Shown: piece by piece, positions 1-9,300 of the stretch | How the letters are laid out: each line of letters opens with the position of its first letter | Position numbering within the stretch: position 1 is the stretch's first letter | Origin: Planctomycetota bacterium | GTDB taxonomy: Bacteria; Planctomycetota; GCA-002687715; DRQF01 | DNA length: 18,003 nt | NCBI GenBank assembly: GCA_015485455.1 | Contig: WFTN01000488.1 | Coordinates: 1 to 18,003 of the forward strand | Reading direction: 5' to 3' | Notes under the pieces: generated by a model | Database searches by the model: none | What the model was told of the DNA's origin: nothing | Seen by the model: the letters and a program-made list of their open reading frames with translations, nothing else | Translations under genes and position numbers: made by a program

Positions 1-1241
1 ACTTGGATTGAACTGGGCACGGCTCTCGGATCGAATGCAGACCATCTAACTCGCTTCGCCACATTCCCGGATTCCACGTTTGAATTCGTCTCAGAGAGGT
101 TCGTGTCTCGATCAAGACCGTAGATTTCATGTGGGTCAATTGTCTCAATGTGCTCGAAGCCATCGTAGATAAGTTGCTCTTCAGCGAAACGACAAACCGG
201 ATCGAACGAGCAAATCCATTCAGCTTTCGGGGGCGTTCCTGATTGCGCGAAGAGCCTTGCACCTTTTTCCGTAGAAGCGAGGTGGGCGACCATACCTCGC
301 TCATGAGGAAGAAGCGATGATGGAGACCCCACTGCAAGTTTCAATGTCTTCTTGTACCATTCGTCCACATCATCTGCCCGCGCCGCCCAACACTCAAGTG
401 ACTCCCAAAGGTGGCGAAAGTCATCGGATAGTGAAAAGGGAATCTCCGTAACGCCTCGTTGTTTCCATTTGCTTTCTACGTGGCTGTCAGATTCAGGGCA
501 GAACACAAACACACGGCCTGAGTGTTCACGATTCTTGAGGGCCTCGAGCAGATACCTCACTGGTGGGTCATCGGCTTCATAACCAATAAAGACCACAATG
601 TGCCGATCCAGAACATCCTTGAGAAATTTCGTCGCCCAACCGTCGGACAAGTACGCTCTGCCGAAAGTAGAGCTAGACAAAACAAAACTCTCTTGAGCGC
701 CTTTTGCATCAGAGTTCAGACGACCATGAAGATAGACAATGCCATCCAACCAGTTTTCTTCAAGCGGGTTCGGTAGCGACGGAGGTTCTGAATATTTAGT
801 GCATCCTGCACACTCAAATAGGTGATCGAAATTCGTTGTAATTAACTGGGTCTTCCCGAGCTTGTTTCTTGCCAGTCGTAGCAAAATATCATGAGCCTTC
901 AGATCGACGTCCGATTCAACCGTCAGGCAGCGAGATACGGCATTCCCAATGTCTTGAGTGGAAAACTCTCGCTCAAATAAGCTAAACACCTGATCCGCCG
1001 AAATTACGCCCTGTACTCCGACTTCCTTCTCCACTCTTGGAATCTCTTCAATAAGGCGTCTTGCTGGTGAGTCGATTCGATCGCCAAGTTGCTCTGCCAC
1101 GTTCTTGGCAAGTTGCAAGAAATCAGGCAACCCAGCAAATGCTCTCGAAACGCCAGCGCCACAAATAAGAGCGACTTCACCGCGATCGCGAGCGACTAAT
1201 AATTCGTCCGGTATCGATGGACCATCTTGAAGAAAACGCAT
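1..1241 (-). CDS. SIR2-family protein, probable NADase-type defence effector (partial, C-terminus off the window)
   Basis: An uninterrupted minus-strand frame of 413 codons runs off the left edge without a stop. It starts at ATG 1241-1239, preceded by a purine-rich GGGGGCAGG. SIR2 motifs appear in order: GAGVS (residues 28-32) with GLPDF (37-41) for the NAD-binding Rossmann fold, TTNFDHLFE (135-143), YLHGRL (170-175), and FIGYEADDPPVRYLL (218-232). Asn137 and His172 sit where SIR2 enzymes carry their catalytic Asn and His. The opening MRFLQDGPSIPDELL resembles long bacterial SIR2 proteins annotated with a C-terminal DUF4020, from memory and unchecked. In many bacterial defence systems SIR2 domains hydrolyse NAD+ after phage sensing, and that role is inferred here. 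Residues after about 250 show no domain I recognise. No partner gene lies upstream within 700 bp. The SIR2 assignment is firm; defence is likely but unproven, and protein deacylation is the alternative. Confidence 0.88.
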   Translation of the reverse strand, partial: MRFLQDGPSIPDELLVARDRGEVALICGAGVSRAFAGLPDFLQLAKNVAEQLGDRIDSPARRLIEEIPRVEKEVGVQGVISADQVFSLFEREFSTQDIGNAVSRCLTVESDVDLKAHDILLRLARNKLGKTQLITTNFDHLFECAGCTKYSEPPSLPNPLEENWLDGIVYLHGRLNSDAKGAQESFVLSSSTFGRAYLSDGWATKFLKDVLDRHIVVFIGYEADDPPVRYLLEALKNREHSGRVFVFCPESDSHVESKWKQRGVTEIPFSLSDDFRHLWESLECWAARADDVDEWYKKTLKLAVGSPSSLLPHERGMVAHLASTEKGARLFAQSGTPPKAEWICSFDPVCRFAEEQLIYDGFEHIETIDPHEIYGLDRDTNLSETNSNVESGNVAKRVRWSAFDPRAVPSSIQ

Positions 1242-1918
1242 TGTGCCTGCCCCCATATCAGCAGGCTAACCCTACCACGCGCCCCTCACAAAAGAAGGCA
1301 TCAGTTTGTTCTGAGTAGCCCGACCTTAGAAACTTTCGCCACGTGTCGCCGTCTATGCATCGATGTGTGACGTTGAGCATATCGTTCTCGAGTCATGAAT
1401 TGACCTAACTGTAAGTCAAGACAAAATCAATCCTGACGCAGAACGCCTTAACTATTGGATTACGTACAGCGAGATGCCACAAAGACGTTTTTCCAGTGGC
1501 GATGTGATGGACAGTTCAAATGAAGTCCGTCCGTCAATGCGCCTTCCTTGTGTTCATTGGCTCCAAACCTGCTATGCCCGAAACTCACAAATGGACAGCG
1601 GCGCTCGTATCAAGTGTCGATTTGCTGGAGCCCCAGAATGGCTTTGGCGAACCTAATCGCATTCTGAATGCGCGAGCCTATCGTTGATCTTGCAAGAGAG
1701 TCTGGTCAAACTGTTCGCAGCCGTCATCGGCAAAAGTGTTAACCACCTTGCAAATAGAGCCATCCCGCACAGAGAGCGCGAAGAGTGTTTCGCTTGGGGT
1801 CCAAGAGAAACACGGGGGTATCTCGCTTGATCCCCGAGGTGGTCAATTCGAACAGAGAGTCATGGGGTTTTGGGGGCTGTCACATCCCGCGATGTTGTCG
1901 ATGGTTATGGCGGGGGTG
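1242..1918. other. Intergenic region without a recognisable gene
   Basis: About 680 bp separate the SIR2 start from the terminator of the next minus-strand operon. Open frames on both strands are short and none resembles a known family. The SIR2 promoter should lie here. On the minus strand a TTGACT hexamer near 1420 with a 17 bp spacer is a weak candidate, but it would leave a long leader. I see no tRNA, no tandem repeat and no mobile-element end. Confidence 0.5.
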
Positions 1919-1954
1919 AAAAAGGAAAAGCCCGTGGGGTTAACCACGGGCTTT
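1919..1954 (-). terminator. Rho-independent terminator closing the minus-strand operon
   Basis: A perfect 11 bp stem (AAAGCCCGTGG at 1927-1937 with CCACGGGCTTT at 1944-1954) encloses a 6-nt loop. Read on the minus strand it is followed by TTTTCCTTTTTC, a typical U-rich tail. The plus strand has no T-rich tail, so it works leftward and would end transcripts from the genes at 2229-9776. The small frameshifted frame upstream stops 2 bp before the stem. Confidence 0.85.
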
Positions 1955-1956
1955 GT

Positions 1957-2213
1957 TCAGTTGGGGTCGTTTGACCACCTTAGCTCCCCGAGTTGGACGC
2001 TGTTCACAACCGTTTTTGAGACTTTGAAATAGAGAACGATATGGTCGTCGATATCGAATTGAGCTTGCCCCTGCGCCCATGGACCTTGATTACGGGACCC
2101 CGTCACTTTTTCAATCTTAGGTCTTCTTTGCCATCAAACTCTAACTCATCAGAAACCTTCAAAAATCGCGAGCCTGATTTGCGCCAAACAAGATTAGGTC
2201 TCGGGATGCACAA
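1957..2213 (-). pseudogene. Small frameshifted open reading frame at the end of the minus operon
   Basis: Two overlapping minus-strand frames look like one coding sequence. The first runs from about TTG 2213 to a TGA at 2105-2103 and ends in EDLRLKK. The second, one frame back, continues VTGSRNQGPWAQGQAQFD and ends WSNDPN with TGA at 1959-1957. The switch falls on a run of five A (TTG AAA AAG TGA). One extra A would join both halves into about 85 residues, with alternating beta-like hydrophobicity such as DDHIVLYFKV. It lies 15 bp after the preceding gene and its stop abuts the terminator, so it belongs to the transcript. It could be a decayed gene, a sequencing indel, or a -1 frameshift on an AAAAAG slip site. 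I do not recognise the family and no convincing start codon is visible. Confidence 0.4.
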
Positions 2214-2228
2214 CTCTCCATGCCTTCA

Positions 2229-4184
2229 TTATTGAATAGAAACCTGTATGGCATTGCTCAGTGCAATGCTTGCACTATTCGCCCCTCCGGTCAGCATCAA
2301 ACATTGCAAGGTCGCCAAGATTCCTGGAGGAAGACTCGGTATGTGGACACCAAAGACACTCTCACCAATCGGCCCAGTATTGAAGAAAGGATTCACACCC
2401 ACCGGCAAATTCCCGTCGGCCAAGACGACTATGCCTGTGGGGATCCCTGAAACTGGATCCACCGAGTTGCCAATGTCTATGGTTCCGATAGCTGGATAAT
2501 TTGCAATGGCTGGATTCAAAACCCCCGCAAGAAGAAGAATCGGCATTTGCGGCACGCCGGAGAATTCCATGAGCATGACTTCATTTGGTTTGACAGTCGA
2601 AAAATACGGCCCACCTAACATGGCACTTAGGAGTTCCAAATTAGGATTGGTTGGCTCGCCAATCCGAAATGTCGCCAAGCCTATCTGAGGGTCTTGGCCA
2701 ACTGGTGTTACTTGATCATAGACGGCCACATCATCAATGAGAATCGAATGATTGTTATGGATCGATGACGTAAACCCTTGATCTGTAGGAGCTCGAAAAA
2801 TCAATCGGATGGACCTCCCTGCAAACATACCCAAATCTACATCTTGGCGCATCCAAGCCGTCGAAGAGAGACTTCCGATCGGGCCGAACACATCCAAAGT
2901 CAAGAGTCCAGTTTGGGTGTCCAAGACATCAACACTCAAGGTATTCACCCCTGCGCCATAAGAAAAACTTGACAACCAAAAACGCAACTTTGGATTCGAA
3001 AGATTGGCAAGATCGAGGCATGGTGAATAGAAAACAACGGAGGCGTGGTCCGAATAAAAGTCCTTGGTCTGTGCCCATCCACCACCAGCCCCTACCGTGT
3101 GGTCAGAGAAAGAGCTGAGCTCTTCAAAGTAATACCAATCCGAACCGTGTCCTACTGAATCGGTGCTGACTTGTTCCCATCCAGGCGGTGAAACCGTGAT
3201 GCTGACTGGGTGCAGCTCATTAAACGTTTCAACCCACGGAAAATTCGAAACCCTCCCCACTCCGCCACTGTTGACGGTCACACTTAGTACATCATTTGCC
3301 GCGTACTGGTCGACGCTGAAGTTATGAGAAAATATGATCGTGTGCTCTCCAAGACCGGCAAGATCCGCTGTCACTCCAAACGTGTGCGAAAAGGTCGCTT
3401 TCGGTGGAATTGCGTTCGTGACAAAGATAAACTCCGTCACACTTGGTTGGCCATCAACTTGGAACGACACAGGTATTACTTCGCCAACAAGAATCGCAGC
3501 TGAACCCAAGTTTTGGAACTCGACACTGAGCTGCTGATTACTCGAAAGTGAACTGCAAGACAATGGATTTGGAATCGGCGCATTCAGCGCTTTTGTAACG
3601 ACATCAGTCACGTAGGGACCATGGAGAGAATAATGCACATTCAGGGCCGGCGCCCCTGTGTTGCCATTGGCGAAATATCGACCCTGAGGAGAAAACACCC
3701 CCGTATTCATGAATAAGTCAGAGTTACTGGTGGATGTCGACGCGAACCCGCGCAAATCAGCACCAGCATCTGCGTTGACCACATAGAATCCCCGTGACTC
3801 TCCTCCCACGATCAAGATATCGAGGGACAGATTCAATGGTGTCCAAGAACCAAGTCCGGCAGGCACCACGTCAACAACCGACGCAAGGAGATCCCATTCA
3901 TTGGGATCAAAAAGAGAGTTGGCGGTGTAAGGGCCTCCGTTTTTTGTCACCCATACTTCAAAGCTCCTTGGCAAGCCTAAAATCGTTACGAACTCAACAT
4001 CGAAGGAATCGACGACCATGGTGTTGTTTGCGGCTAGGTCGAAAAAATAACCGCTGCTTGGTGGCGTGTAGGATGGATTCGAGAATCCTGTACTTAGGGT
4101 CTGCGAGAACGAGTGCATATGAAGATCAAACACAAGGAACAAGATAACCAAGGCTGTTCGACAAGACCTCACGTTGTCGTTCAT
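2229..4184 (-). CDS. Exported CARDB/MAM-like beta-sandwich protein, 651 aa
   Basis: The protein is secreted and probably binds or adheres; no catalytic motif is visible. It has an N-terminal signal peptide (hydrophobic core about residues 11-25, likely cleaved near SFSQ). Next come an N-terminal beta-sandwich (about 30-190), a CARDB-like domain (about 200-306), a MAM-like jelly-roll module of the kind labelled choice-of-anchor (about 314-490, beginning FPWVETF and ending ILIDDVAVYD), and a C-terminal beta domain (about 500-651, with GIPTG and a terminal SNA-V pattern). From about residue 200 on, the architecture matches the upstream neighbour, so the two are paralogs. Its ATG overlaps the neighbour's stop (TAATG at 4186-4182), which suggests translational coupling. 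The C-terminal domain resembles repeated domains in planctomycete exported proteins. Ligand and localisation after export are unknown. Confidence 0.82.
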   Translation of the reverse strand: MNDNVRSCRTALVILFLVFDLHMHSFSQTLSTGFSNPSYTPPSSGYFFDLAANNTMVVDSFDVEFVTILGLPRSFEVWVTKNGGPYTANSLFDPNEWDLLASVVDVVPAGLGSWTPLNLSLDILIVGGESRGFYVVNADAGADLRGFASTSTSNSDLFMNTGVFSPQGRYFANGNTGAPALNVHYSLHGPYVTDVVTKALNAPIPNPLSCSSLSSNQQLSVEFQNLGSAAILVGEVIPVSFQVDGQPSVTEFIFVTNAIPPKATFSHTFGVTADLAGLGEHTIIFSHNFSVDQYAANDVLSVTVNSGGVGRVSNFPWVETFNELHPVSITVSPPGWEQVSTDSVGHGSDWYYFEELSSFSDHTVGAGGGWAQTKDFYSDHASVVFYSPCLDLANLSNPKLRFWLSSFSYGAGVNTLSVDVLDTQTGLLTLDVFGPIGSLSSTAWMRQDVDLGMFAGRSIRLIFRAPTDQGFTSSIHNNHSILIDDVAVYDQVTPVGQDPQIGLATFRIGEPTNPNLELLSAMLGGPYFSTVKPNEVMLMEFSGVPQMPILLLAGVLNPAIANYPAIGTIDIGNSVDPVSGIPTGIVVLADGNLPVGVNPFFNTGPIGESVFGVHIPSLPPGILATLQCLMLTGGANSASIALSNAIQVSIQ

Positions 4185-6322
4185 TACTCTATCTCCAAAA
4201 GCACCGCGTTCGTTAGTGAAATGCCCGATGTGGAGTTGTACATCGCACCTTGGAAGGTCGTGAGCAACCCAATTGGCAGCAATGGAGTGGTTGTGATCAA
4301 TCCACTGACTCCGGTCACATCAGTTATGAACAAGGGGTTCAATCCTGTCGGTGAATTGCCATCAAAAAGAACACTGATGCCGGTTGGGATACCAGTCATT
4401 GGGTTAACATTCCCGCCCACGTCCATTTGTCCGATATTTGGAAAGGTTGCCGATGCCACGCCATAATTCCCAAAGAACAAGATGACCGGCTGATTGCTTT
4501 CACCTTCAAGGCGAATCTCCAAGGTTTCGCCAATGATTGACGATGCAAAATATGGGCCTGGCTCGAGAAAAGAAACCAACTCATTTCCAATATTCCGGCA
4601 AGAATTGATATCCAAGACTGCAAGTCCTGGTTGTGGTGCCTGCCCCGCACCGATCAGATGATCGACCAAACGGAGATCGTCACAAATTAAGTAGTGCGCG
4701 TCCTGGACATTCGAAGTAACACCACGAAAGCGGAGCATGATTTTCTGCATGACAAAGGGATTGAGATCTATGAACTGTCGGTTCCAAGCTGGCGAGGTCG
4801 TAGACAGAGCTCCTTGTGGGCCATAGACATCAAGCAGGGTGTTGCCCGAAGGCCAGTCAATCACGTCGACGCTTAAGGTGCTATCTTGTTGCCCCGACAA
4901 ATTGACACTATTTAGCCAAAAATCGAACCGTGCATTCGACATACCGTTCAGATCGAAGATGGGACTCAACATGCTTATGGTGATTCCTGTCGCAACACTG
5001 TTGAGTCCACCAAGGAACGCAAAATTACCACCACGTGCACCGCCAAAAGTATGGTCACCGACGTCAAAGTAGACCGGGCCATTGGCCTCATTCAAGAAAA
5101 GCCAATCTCCGTATGAAAAAGGAGCAGCATTGTCATTTGCTTCTTGTGACCAGCCAATTGGAGCATTGGAACCCGGGCCAACTGCGTCAAAGTCTTCGGT
5201 GTAGGGAAATTGTGCAACGAATGCGCTTTGGGTTCCGCGAAAAATCCGTTCCCGAGTATCGTTTAGCGGCTGAAGATCTCCTACCATCGCAACAACAATC
5301 TCTAGACGCTGATGCCCTTGTTGAGCCAAGTCCACTGTGGATGTAAAAGTGTAAGAAGCTGTCTCTCCTGTCTGAAGAGCATTCGATATGGCAAACGACT
5401 CAGTAGTTTGAACAACGCCGTCTAAGACAATGGACAGTGGAAGAATCGTTCCCGCAGCAAGTGTGTTCGACCCCAAATTACTGATCCGTACTTTCACTGT
5501 CTCTGCCGCGGAAAGAGGGACATATGGATTCTGCTTCGGGGGTTGACTCGGACTGATGATCTTGATGACCGCCACATCATCCAACTTGGCGTTGGCTTCC
5601 GTGAACATCCCGCCTTGAATCTCTTGCTCATTGAGAACTCTTTGCCAAATCCGAAATTCATCAATTAGACCTTGCCAAGGTGCGGTCCCATCGCCGCCGA
5701 TAAGAAAGCCCGCAATGCCTTGCAATCTGACTCGTCCGATTTGAGCGACCGTGCCTTGAGAAACGCCATCGACAAAGGACGTCAGTGTCATATTTACGGA
5801 ATCATGAACGATCGCTAAGTGCTGCCATGTCGAAATGGCACCGATTTGATTTGCCAAGATCGACTCTCGATTTGTAGCCTCAAGAATCATGCGATCAAAC
5901 ACTCCATTACCCAGATCAACTATCCAAGGCGACAGGATTGAATCTTTCCCAAAAAGAACTGAACCATGGTAGCCAGTCCTCTTCAACCAGACCTCAATCG
6001 TCCAATCACCATTGTAATTGATGCCAGCAGTTGTCGAACAAGTTGGTATGGGCCCGGTGGATGTGGTCGCATCCAAGCAAGATGCACCGAGTTTCGGATC
6101 CACGGAATCCCAAGATACGAGAGCATTCATCAAGGGTGCAGTCCCCGAAATCCCCGGAATAGCGAAGTCGGTCGTCGACACTCCAGCGCCCTCATTAAAA
6201 CGCAAGTAAAGCAGCTCTGGCCGTTGAGCTAAGAGGGGAACACTAATACCCGCGATCAAGACACCGAATAGACAATAGTAAGCGATCAACATCGCCCTGC
6301 GAAGTAGTTTTTCTCTTTCCAC
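4184..6322 (-). CDS. Exported LamG/CARDB/MAM-like protein, 712 aa
   Basis: This secreted multidomain protein probably binds carbohydrate or another extracellular ligand. Translation most likely starts at GTG 6322-6320, because GAGG lies about 8 bp upstream (TGAGGCGGAATC); an ATG at codon 11 is the alternative. A signal peptide (about 1-33) is followed by a LamG/concanavalin-like jelly roll (about 36-235), shown by WTIEVWLKR, WQHLAIVHD and GLIDEFRIWQRVLNEQEI. A CARDB-like domain (about 250-362), a MAM-like module (about 373-553) and the same C-terminal domain as the downstream gene (about 560-712, with GIPTG and LTNAV) complete it. It begins 61 bp after the hydrolase gene on the same strand and overlaps the next gene by one base, consistent with one transcript. 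Compared with its downstream paralog, it carries a LamG domain in place of the first beta-sandwich. It has no enzymatic residues that I can identify. Confidence 0.83.
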   Translation of the reverse strand: MEREKLLRRAMLIAYYCLFGVLIAGISVPLLAQRPELLYLRFNEGAGVSTTDFAIPGISGTAPLMNALVSWDSVDPKLGASCLDATTSTGPIPTCSTTAGINYNGDWTIEVWLKRTGYHGSVLFGKDSILSPWIVDLGNGVFDRMILEATNRESILANQIGAISTWQHLAIVHDSVNMTLTSFVDGVSQGTVAQIGRVRLQGIAGFLIGGDGTAPWQGLIDEFRIWQRVLNEQEIQGGMFTEANAKLDDVAVIKIISPSQPPKQNPYVPLSAAETVKVRISNLGSNTLAAGTILPLSIVLDGVVQTTESFAISNALQTGETASYTFTSTVDLAQQGHQRLEIVVAMVGDLQPLNDTRERIFRGTQSAFVAQFPYTEDFDAVGPGSNAPIGWSQEANDNAAPFSYGDWLFLNEANGPVYFDVGDHTFGGARGGNFAFLGGLNSVATGITISMLSPIFDLNGMSNARFDFWLNSVNLSGQQDSTLSVDVIDWPSGNTLLDVYGPQGALSTTSPAWNRQFIDLNPFVMQKIMLRFRGVTSNVQDAHYLICDDLRLVDHLIGAGQAPQPGLAVLDINSCRNIGNELVSFLEPGPYFASSIIGETLEIRLEGESNQPVILFFGNYGVASATFPNIGQMDVGGNVNPMTGIPTGISVLFDGNSPTGLNPLFITDVTGVSGLITTTPLLPIGLLTTFQGAMYNSTSGISLTNAVLLEIE

Positions 6323-6383
6323 GATTCCGCCTCAATGTTTGAGTATTGGGGATAACATCATTCTTGATACAAGCGTCGTTTCG

Positions 6384-9300
6384 TCATGGCCGACGATAAG
6401 GCCTTCTCATCCTCCATGCGTGGAGTAACCTACTGTTGTCCGCCGTTGCACGGTTCATGAGCACATTGTATCCTCGACCTGCACGCAAGCGCTCCTGCGG
6501 GAGCGGGGTAGCTTCTGGCAATGCCCCGGCTGGGAATCTGCCATTGTGGGTAACGCCTGAATTGACATTAGTAAATTGGTTATTGTTTTTGTCGATAGTC
6601 CTGATGAATGGCAGTGCCGGGGCATAATATTTATGGTCACCTGTGTAGTCACCCCAAACGACAGTAGGGTCGTTTTCCGGTGCATCGCCAATAAATAATT
6701 GATCTTCATAGTCTGAATAGAATAGGACTGCCCCCGGAGTGTTTGTGGGAGGAAGATAATTCTGGTTAGCAGTGCCACTATCAACTTTCATGGTCATTCC
6801 AGATTCGAAGAACATCGAAGATTGAAGAAAGTAGGTCGCTATTTTGCAATCAGTTGGAAATGGCCATCCAATAGTAGAAACCGCATAGGAAACAAGCCCA
6901 GTATTGCCCATCGGGAGAGAAATTGGGTTCGAGGCTGAATCCAAGGGAACAGCATTGACATAAGCGTAAACGTCACTGGTGGAAACAAAGCCCGATGTCC
7001 AGTATGCTTCCGCGTCATCTCCAACAGACGAGGGCATGGCTATATATTCAATTGCTTCATCTGGCCTTAGGCGATAGTGCTCCAACTGAACCGCCGGCAT
7101 AGGAGTCGATGTACTTGCTTCGTCAACCCAATACCCCCCCGTTGCGCCCGGTAGGTCAATGTACTTCAAGATTACGTCAGCTTCCTGCCCCGCGTTGGAT
7201 GTCATCGTATTCGCAAACGTCATGACGAGATTGGTCCAATCAAGTTGATGGGCACTTCTTTGAAGGAAACGGATTCGGTCGCCATCAACAAATGGACTTG
7301 GTGCACCATCTGATGCAGCCAACCAATGATGTGGTACATTCACATCTCGTAGACCTTGAAACAAGTCTGCCAATGATGTCAAGCGCCTCACAGATATGCT
7401 TGAATTGACTGGAAGATCCAACGCTTGCTCCATATAGGAAGGATCTCGTTCGAACATCGAAATGCTAGTGGGACTTGCCGAGTCTACGAACCACCAGTGC
7501 CCTTCCATCCCATGGTCTTCAGGACTGGGCAAGGTGGTCCCTTGTGGAACTGGTAGAACGGCCCGACCTGATCTCCTCGAGGAAAAAGCATAGTCATCTT
7601 GGACGATAGCATAGTACTCGTGGTTCCCAGTGTGTGCTAGGTCAATTGATGGGTTTGGCAAAACGATAGAACCAAACGGACTTGTGCTACCTGAGTTCGT
7701 CGACCAAGTAGTAACTGCCATTGGGTAACTACCAGTTTGGGTTGGAGCAGAATTCAAGAGTACTCTTCGTTCATCTGGATTGTGAAACGGCGAACAAATA
7801 AAATTGGAGACTGCCAAAGAACCACCTTGGTTTCGCCGGATCAGTCCTTTTTCAATACCTACCGGCGCCGTTGTAACTGAGTGAAATTTCCCAGAATTTA
7901 GGACCAAAGCAATGCGGATGTACTTTTCGGTATTTGCGGAATCTACCTTGCGAAGAAACGAAACCGTAAATTCGTTTGTCGGTTGCCCTTGCGCTGGTGG
8001 GAGGACCTGAATTCCCGGGATCACTTTCCATTCAGGATAAACCTGAAAAGCGTCTCCCTCGTCTGAGAATAACCAATCGCAAGCTTGAACCACATAGCTG
8101 TTCCCCAGTTTCCCATTGAATTTGGCCGTGATTTCCCAGTAATCATAGGGCGCCGCGATTGATTTCAGCTCTTTGGTCAACGATGTGAACTTAAAGGTCT
8201 TCGATGGGTCGGTAACTTCATTGACGCCACTGTGAACCCCGGCTAACCCAGCGTGAGCATACTCGTTTCCATCCAGTTGACCATCGCCGTCAATATCCGC
8301 CATGGGTGATCCAGGGATTTGCGGCGGCTCATTCGCATCGTCCAAGCCATCTCGATCCATATCAACAATACCGCGTAGATGTTCGTCAAAAAAGCACGCA
8401 TATTCACCACGGTCTTTTTTGTCCATATCGCGGTATCCATGTTTCTCGCCTCCTCTCGCTATCAATCGGTCAAACGGTGCCGCCGGGAAAATGTTGTCGT
8501 GGATTTGCTTGTAACGAGTAGGTTGATACGGCGAGACAACGGAATCACAGTCTCCGTACATGTAGAGAATAGGTGGATCATTCTGCGGAAAATTTGCTCC
8601 TATTTTGTCCGCAATTTGAAATCCCACAAATAGGTCAGCCCAAGCAGAGGGGAGATAGCCATAGAGGGGGCTGATTGAGTCTTCGTTGTTTCTAGCAGTC
8701 GCCTCATCGTCGCCGAAGACTGGTGTCTGGAATGAAAGCAAAGAACTAAAGGCACTAGAATTCACCTGTCTTTCCAATCCTTGATTGACTGTGACACCCG
8801 CTCTCAACTCTAAGTAGATTTCCGGAAAGAATCGGGCATCGGCATCGCCATTAATCCACTTTGTCAAAAGACTTGAAGTACTGCTGGGGAAGACAATCTG
8901 TTTGTTGACGTCAAGGTGCGTCGGCAATCCCAGGACCGAAGGGGTCGGGTAGCCGAGGCAGGTCAAATCAGCGTGGACATAGAGCGCTGCATTTCGACGT
9001 ACATAGCTAGTGTCGCCAAGAACACGCCAATTGTAGACATCAACCCCCGGAGATTCGACCGTGGCAGCTCCGATCGCTGTATCAACAGGCGTCAACCCAG
9101 ACAGGCCCGGTACTGGCAGCAGAGCCGTTTTCCTGTCCTCATTCTTGGTGAGTGCGACATCAAGCGCCAAATAGGCCGCCGAACTTGCGCCAATAGCACC
9201 CCACGACATGGGTAAATGAGGGTCACTTATCGGAAACTGATTGCCAGTCCAACCGCTGGGTGCTGCCAAGCCAGCAGTGTTGTTCACACACCATTTCTTG

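Noticed and set aside
352..776. Plus-strand open frames of 76 and 84 codons
   Set aside because: They lie antisense inside the SIR2 gene, whose minus frame carries all the family motifs. They show no recognisable domain.
1474..2032. Plus-strand open frames of 60 and 98 codons
   Set aside because: There is no family resemblance or ribosome-binding site. The second spans the minus-strand terminator, so it is probably chance.
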